Origin: Clostridiaceae bacterium UBA6110
Lineage (GTDB): Bacteria; Bacillota; Clostridia; Clostridiales; Clostridiaceae
NCBI GenBank assembly: GCA_002428415.1
Contig: DIWI01000070.1
Location: 32,294 to 56,198, forward strand
Reading direction: 5' to 3'
DNA: 23,905 nucleotides
Translations under genes and position numbers: made by a program
In this document: positions 21,451 through 23,905 of the stretch, one piece after another
Layout: the number at the start of each line of letters is the position of its first letter
Numbering within the stretch: the first letter of the stretch is position 1
Notes under the pieces: model-generated
Databases searched by the model: none
Seen by the model: the letters and a program-made list of their open reading frames with translations, nothing else
What the model was told of the DNA's origin: nothing

Positions 21451-22818
21451 TTATCCGATTAATAGATGGTCTTCTGGGTACTTTATTGCTGCAGGCGCCT
21501 TGATGTTTGCGAGTGCAAGCATGACTGTCATTGGTCCAACTCTTCCAAGATACATGGTTGTCAGTATGACCACCTTGCCTACCGATGTCAGCCCTGGAGT
21601 GATTCCAAGGGTCAGACCGACGGTTCCGAATGCAGAGAAGACTTCGTACATGATGAGCTCAAGGGATGTGCCTGATTCGGTTATCGAAAGTATGATGACG
21701 TCGAACAGTACCAGTGACAGTCCAATTGAAAAGACTGCTACCGCCTTGTATACGGTGCCCTTTGACAGACGCTTTCCAAACAGTTCGGTATCTTCCCTAC
21801 CCTTCAGGACGCAGAATATAGTGAATATTACTATACCGAAGGTCGTTGTCTTGATACCGCCTGCAGTCGAACCAGGAGAACCTCCAATGAACATCAGAAG
21901 CATTGTTATGAACCTGCTTGCCGGAGCCATGTCTGTGGTGTTCACTGAATTGAAGCCTGCGGTCCTCGGAGTGAGCGAGGCGAACCAGGCATTGATAAGC
22001 TTGTCTACAAAGTTCATCCCGGTCAGGGTATAGTTCCATTCAAGCAGAAGGAAGATAAGTGCTCCCCCGAATATGAGGATTGCAGTCATGAGGAGTACGA
22101 CCTTCGAGTGAAGTGAAAGTCTCTTCAGCATCTTGGGCTTCTTGCGGTTGTTCCACAGCTCGAGCCAGACTGAGAAACCAAGGCCGCCAATTATTATAAG
22201 GTTTCCTAACGTGAGGAGTACGATCTTGTTCGTATTCCTTAAGGTAAGAGACTGGAATTTCCCTGTGACCTCATTACCAAACAGGTCAAAGCCTGCATTG
22301 CAGAATGCCGAAATCGAATGCCAAATTCCATAGTATATGCCCTTTCCAATCCCGAATTCTGGTATGAACTGTGTCATTAGTACAAGAGCTGCAGTCAACT
22401 GGACACCGAGGGTGAAAATAAGGATATATCGGACAAGCCTTATTATTCCCTGAAGGTTCTGAGCATTATAGGCCTCCTGCATGACGAGCCTTTCCTTAAG
22501 TGTGATCTTCTTACCTATTACGAGTGCTACCAGGGTAGTCACAGACATGAATCCAAGACCACCAAGTTCGATGAGTATTGCGATAATTGTCTTTCCGAAA
22601 TAATTCCAGTGTGACCCTGTATCAATCGTCACAAGTCCCGTGACGCACACCGCAGATGTGGCGGTAAACACAGAATCAAGGAAATTTGTGAATTCACCGG
22701 ACTGTGATGATATTGGAAGAGATAATATCAGACCGCCAGTGAGTATCACCGCGGCGAATCCGATTGACAATATCTGGACTGGATTCAGGGCTCTTTTCTT
22801 GGTAACGGGTATTTTCAT
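21451..22818 (-). CDS. ktrB: Potassium uptake membrane subunit, KtrB/TrkH family
   Basis: This 455-residue membrane protein has four repeated M1-pore-M2 units. The four selectivity-filter segments are SAVCVTG (about 55-61), SAFCNAGF (170-177), TPRTAGFN (283-290) and GSTAGG (316-321), each with the key glycine that lines the potassium path. At about 455 residues it is KtrB-sized. With KtrA it forms a sodium-linked potassium uptake system. GAGGTG before ATG 22818 gives the start. First gene of the ktrB-ktrA-rRNA methyltransferase unit, from its own promoter. Confidence 0.95.
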   Translation of the reverse strand: MKIPVTKKRALNPVQILSIGFAAVILTGGLILSLPISSQSGEFTNFLDSVFTATSAVCVTGLVTIDTGSHWNYFGKTIIAILIELGGLGFMSVTTLVALVIGKKITLKERLVMQEAYNAQNLQGIIRLVRYILIFTLGVQLTAALVLMTQFIPEFGIGKGIYYGIWHSISAFCNAGFDLFGNEVTGKFQSLTLRNTNKIVLLTLGNLIIIGGLGFSVWLELWNNRKKPKMLKRLSLHSKVVLLMTAILIFGGALIFLLLEWNYTLTGMNFVDKLINAWFASLTPRTAGFNSVNTTDMAPASRFITMLLMFIGGSPGSTAGGIKTTTFGIVIFTIFCVLKGREDTELFGKRLSKGTVYKAVAVFSIGLSLVLFDVIILSITESGTSLELIMYEVFSAFGTVGLTLGITPGLTSVGKVVILTTMYLGRVGPMTVMLALANIKAPAAIKYPEDHLLIG

Positions 22819-22848
22819 AACGCACCTCGAAGCTTTTGTTATTCTATA

Positions 22849-22877
22849 ATAATATATCTATTATGGCATTAGTTCAA
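22849..22877 (-). promoter_or_regulatory. Promoter of the ktrB-ktrA unit
   Basis: Minus strand TTGAAC (22872-22877), 17 bases, TATTAT (22849-22854), five of six matches at both boxes. The leader is only about 25 bases, so there is no room for a c-di-AMP riboswitch. Confidence 0.72.
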
Positions 22878-22925
22878 GTGAACAGGACACTATAACTCTC
22901 TCAGTGGCTGTTGCTCTATTTCTGC

Positions 22926-22957
22926 AAAACAATAAAACCTGACAAGAAGTCAGGTTT
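22926..22957 (-). terminator. Terminator of infC-rpmI-rplT
   Basis: Minus strand AAACCTGAC-TTCTT-GTCAGGTTT (22935-22957), then TATTGTTTT. It begins about 25 bases after the rplT stop codon. Confidence 0.88.
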
Positions 22958-22981
22958 ATTGGCTCAATAAGGTCAATTAAA

Positions 22982-23338
22982 TTAAGCTAGCTTTGTCTTT
23001 GCTGTGTTGACAATCTCAGTGAATGCTTTTGGATCGTTTATCGCGATCTCTGAGAGCATCTTCCTGTTGATTTCAATTCCTGCGAGCTTGAGTCCGTTCA
23101 TCAGCCTTGAATAGGTGAGTCCGTTCATCCTTGCTGCAGCGTTTATTCTTGCTATCCAGAGGCTTCTGAAGTCTCTCTTCTTGAGCTTCCTTCCAACATA
23201 TGCGTTCCTTAGCGCCCTTATTACTGTTTCATTCGCAGTTCTGAAGAGCTTGCTCTTTCCGCCGTAGTAACCCTTGGCGAGCTTCAATACTTTCTTATGG
23301 TTCTTATGGGCGTTTACGGCCCTTTTTACTCTTGCCAT
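22982..23338 (-). CDS. rplT: 50S ribosomal protein L20
   Basis: This is the standard 118-residue L20: MARVKRAVNAHKNHKKVLKLAKGYYG basic N-terminal extension, then RDFRSLWIARINAAARMNGLTYS and a C-terminal globular domain (GIEINRKMLSEIAI). It binds 23S rRNA early in 50S assembly and, in many bacteria, represses its own operon by binding the leader upstream of infC, which is outside this window. GGAGG-type ribosome site in the 22-base gap after rpmI. Confidence 0.99.
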   Translation of the reverse strand: MARVKRAVNAHKNHKKVLKLAKGYYGGKSKLFRTANETVIRALRNAYVGRKLKKRDFRSLWIARINAAARMNGLTYSRLMNGLKLAGIEINRKMLSEIAINDPKAFTEIVNTAKTKLA

Positions 23339-23360
23339 TTTCTATCCTCCCGTATTCCTA

Positions 23361-23558
23361 CTAAATGTAAGGCAGCAGCTTCTTGATTGTCTTTACCTGG
23401 GAAGCTGATACATATCCGCTCTTCCTGAGGTTTCTCTTCCTCTTGGAAGACTTCTTCGTGAGGATGTGGCTCTTGAACGCCTTAGCTCTCTTGAACTTTC
23501 CGCTTCCTGTCTTCTTTATCCTCTTTGCAGTGGCTCTATGTGTCTTCATTTTTGGCAT
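23361..23558 (-). CDS. rpmI: 50S ribosomal protein L35
   Basis: This is the standard 65-residue L35: MPKMKTHRATAKRIKKTGSG, a basic central part with KRAKAFKSHIL, and KRKRNLRKSGYVS near the C-terminus. It is in the usual place between infC and rplT. GGGGAGG lies about eight bases before ATG 23558. Confidence 0.99.
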   Translation of the reverse strand: MPKMKTHRATAKRIKKTGSGKFKRAKAFKSHILTKKSSKRKRNLRKSGYVSASQVKTIKKLLPYI

Positions 23559-23578
23559 AGTGGTTTCCTCCCCTTGAG

Positions 23579-23905
23579 TTAAGATTTTTTAGGTGTCATA
23601 ATCATAATCATGTTCCTGCCTTCCATTTTTGCAGGTTTTTCAATGATGCCAACATCTTCCAACTTGCCGGCGAAGGATTCCAGTATCTTCAAACCGTTCT
23701 GTGAATAAGCAGCTTCTCTTCCCCTGAACCTCACGGTAACCTTCAGCTTGTCGCCGTCCTGCAGGAACTTCCTTGCATTGTTGGCTTTGATGTCGATGTC
23801 GTGTTCCTCAGTTGACGGACTGAAGCGTATTTCCTTTAGGGTTATGACCTTCTGGTTCTTCCTGGCTTCCTTTTCCTTCTTTGCCTGCTCATAGTTGAAC
23901 TTGTG
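23579..23905 (-). CDS. infC: Translation initiation factor IF-3, 5' end cut by window edge
   Basis: The last 108 residues of IF-3 are present: end of the linker (KFNYEQAKKEKEARKNQKV), then the C-terminal domain VITLKEIRFSPSTEEHDIDIKA, KFLQDGDKLKVTVRFRGREAAYSQ and a closing GRNMIMIMTPKK. IF-3 binds the 30S subunit and checks the initiator tRNA and start codon. The frame is open to the right edge; the N-terminal domain and start are outside. TAA lies at 23579-23581, 20 bases before the rpmI start. Confidence 0.97.
   Translation of the reverse strand, partial: HKFNYEQAKKEKEARKNQKVITLKEIRFSPSTEEHDIDIKANNARKFLQDGDKLKVTVRFRGREAAYSQNGLKILESFAGKLEDVGIIEKPAKMEGRNMIMIMTPKKS

Noticed and set aside
21428..22033. 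201-residue plus-strand open frame
   Set aside because: Antisense to ktrB, whose four pore motifs are intact; no independent evidence of coding.
22819..22981. Search for a c-di-AMP riboswitch ahead of ktrB
   Set aside because: A good promoter sits only about 30 bases before the gene, leaving no room, and no conserved ydaO-type motif is seen.

Overview
This window reads as a chromosomal segment of a Firmicute, most likely a member of the Clostridia. The evidence is a Phe-type T-box leader in front of pheS-pheT, AGG as the favoured arginine codon, strong AAGGAGG-type ribosome sites, several TTG/GTG starts, a KtrAB potassium system, a phosphate butyryltransferase-like enzyme, and the infC-rpmI-rplT block. 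I cannot name a genus from the sequence. Almost all genes are on the minus strand; only an AEC transporter and an aldose 1-epimerase-like gene are on the plus strand.

Reading in minus-strand transcription order from the right: infC (cut by the window edge), rpmI and rplT end at a clear terminator near 22.94 kb. ktrB, ktrA and a SpoU rRNA methyltransferase form the next unit with its own promoter. A promoter plus complete T-box leader (19.70-19.93 kb) controls pheS-pheT, which end at a compact terminator. Then come a TetR regulator followed by a UxaA-type SAF-domain gene that has lost its 3' half (15.26-16.19 kb). The plus-strand aldose epimerase-like gene converges on that remnant. A long ZapA-type gene and the AEC transporter converge on a shared terminator at 13.67-13.71 kb. 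A small HTH gene is divergent from the AEC gene across 354 bases of intergenic DNA.

The central operon (11.80 to 5.65 kb) is U32 peptidase-family protein, mutS2, a DUF523/TudS-like protein and an FMN-dependent alpha-hydroxy-acid dehydrogenase. The four genes are tightly packed, with overlapping stops and starts at two junctions. Next come a phosphate butyryltransferase-like gene and an overlapping DUF975 membrane protein, ended by a strong terminator at 3.86 kb.

The left 3.8 kb is the least conventional part. It holds a small gene whose promoter, ribosome site and start codon lead into the wrong frame. It also holds a PadR-controlled redox cluster (PadR regulator, membrane polyferredoxin, cupin, probably AhpD-like protein). 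Last is a SHOCT membrane protein plus radical SAM pair, preceded by a hairpin-rich leader with an intrinsic terminator just ahead of its first gene.

I did not find CRISPR arrays, transposases, tRNAs, rRNAs or phage genes. The best candidates for something undescribed are the SHOCT/radical SAM unit with its attenuator-like leader and the PadR/polyferredoxin/cupin/AhpD-like cluster. Neither can be proven to be a new system from sequence alone.
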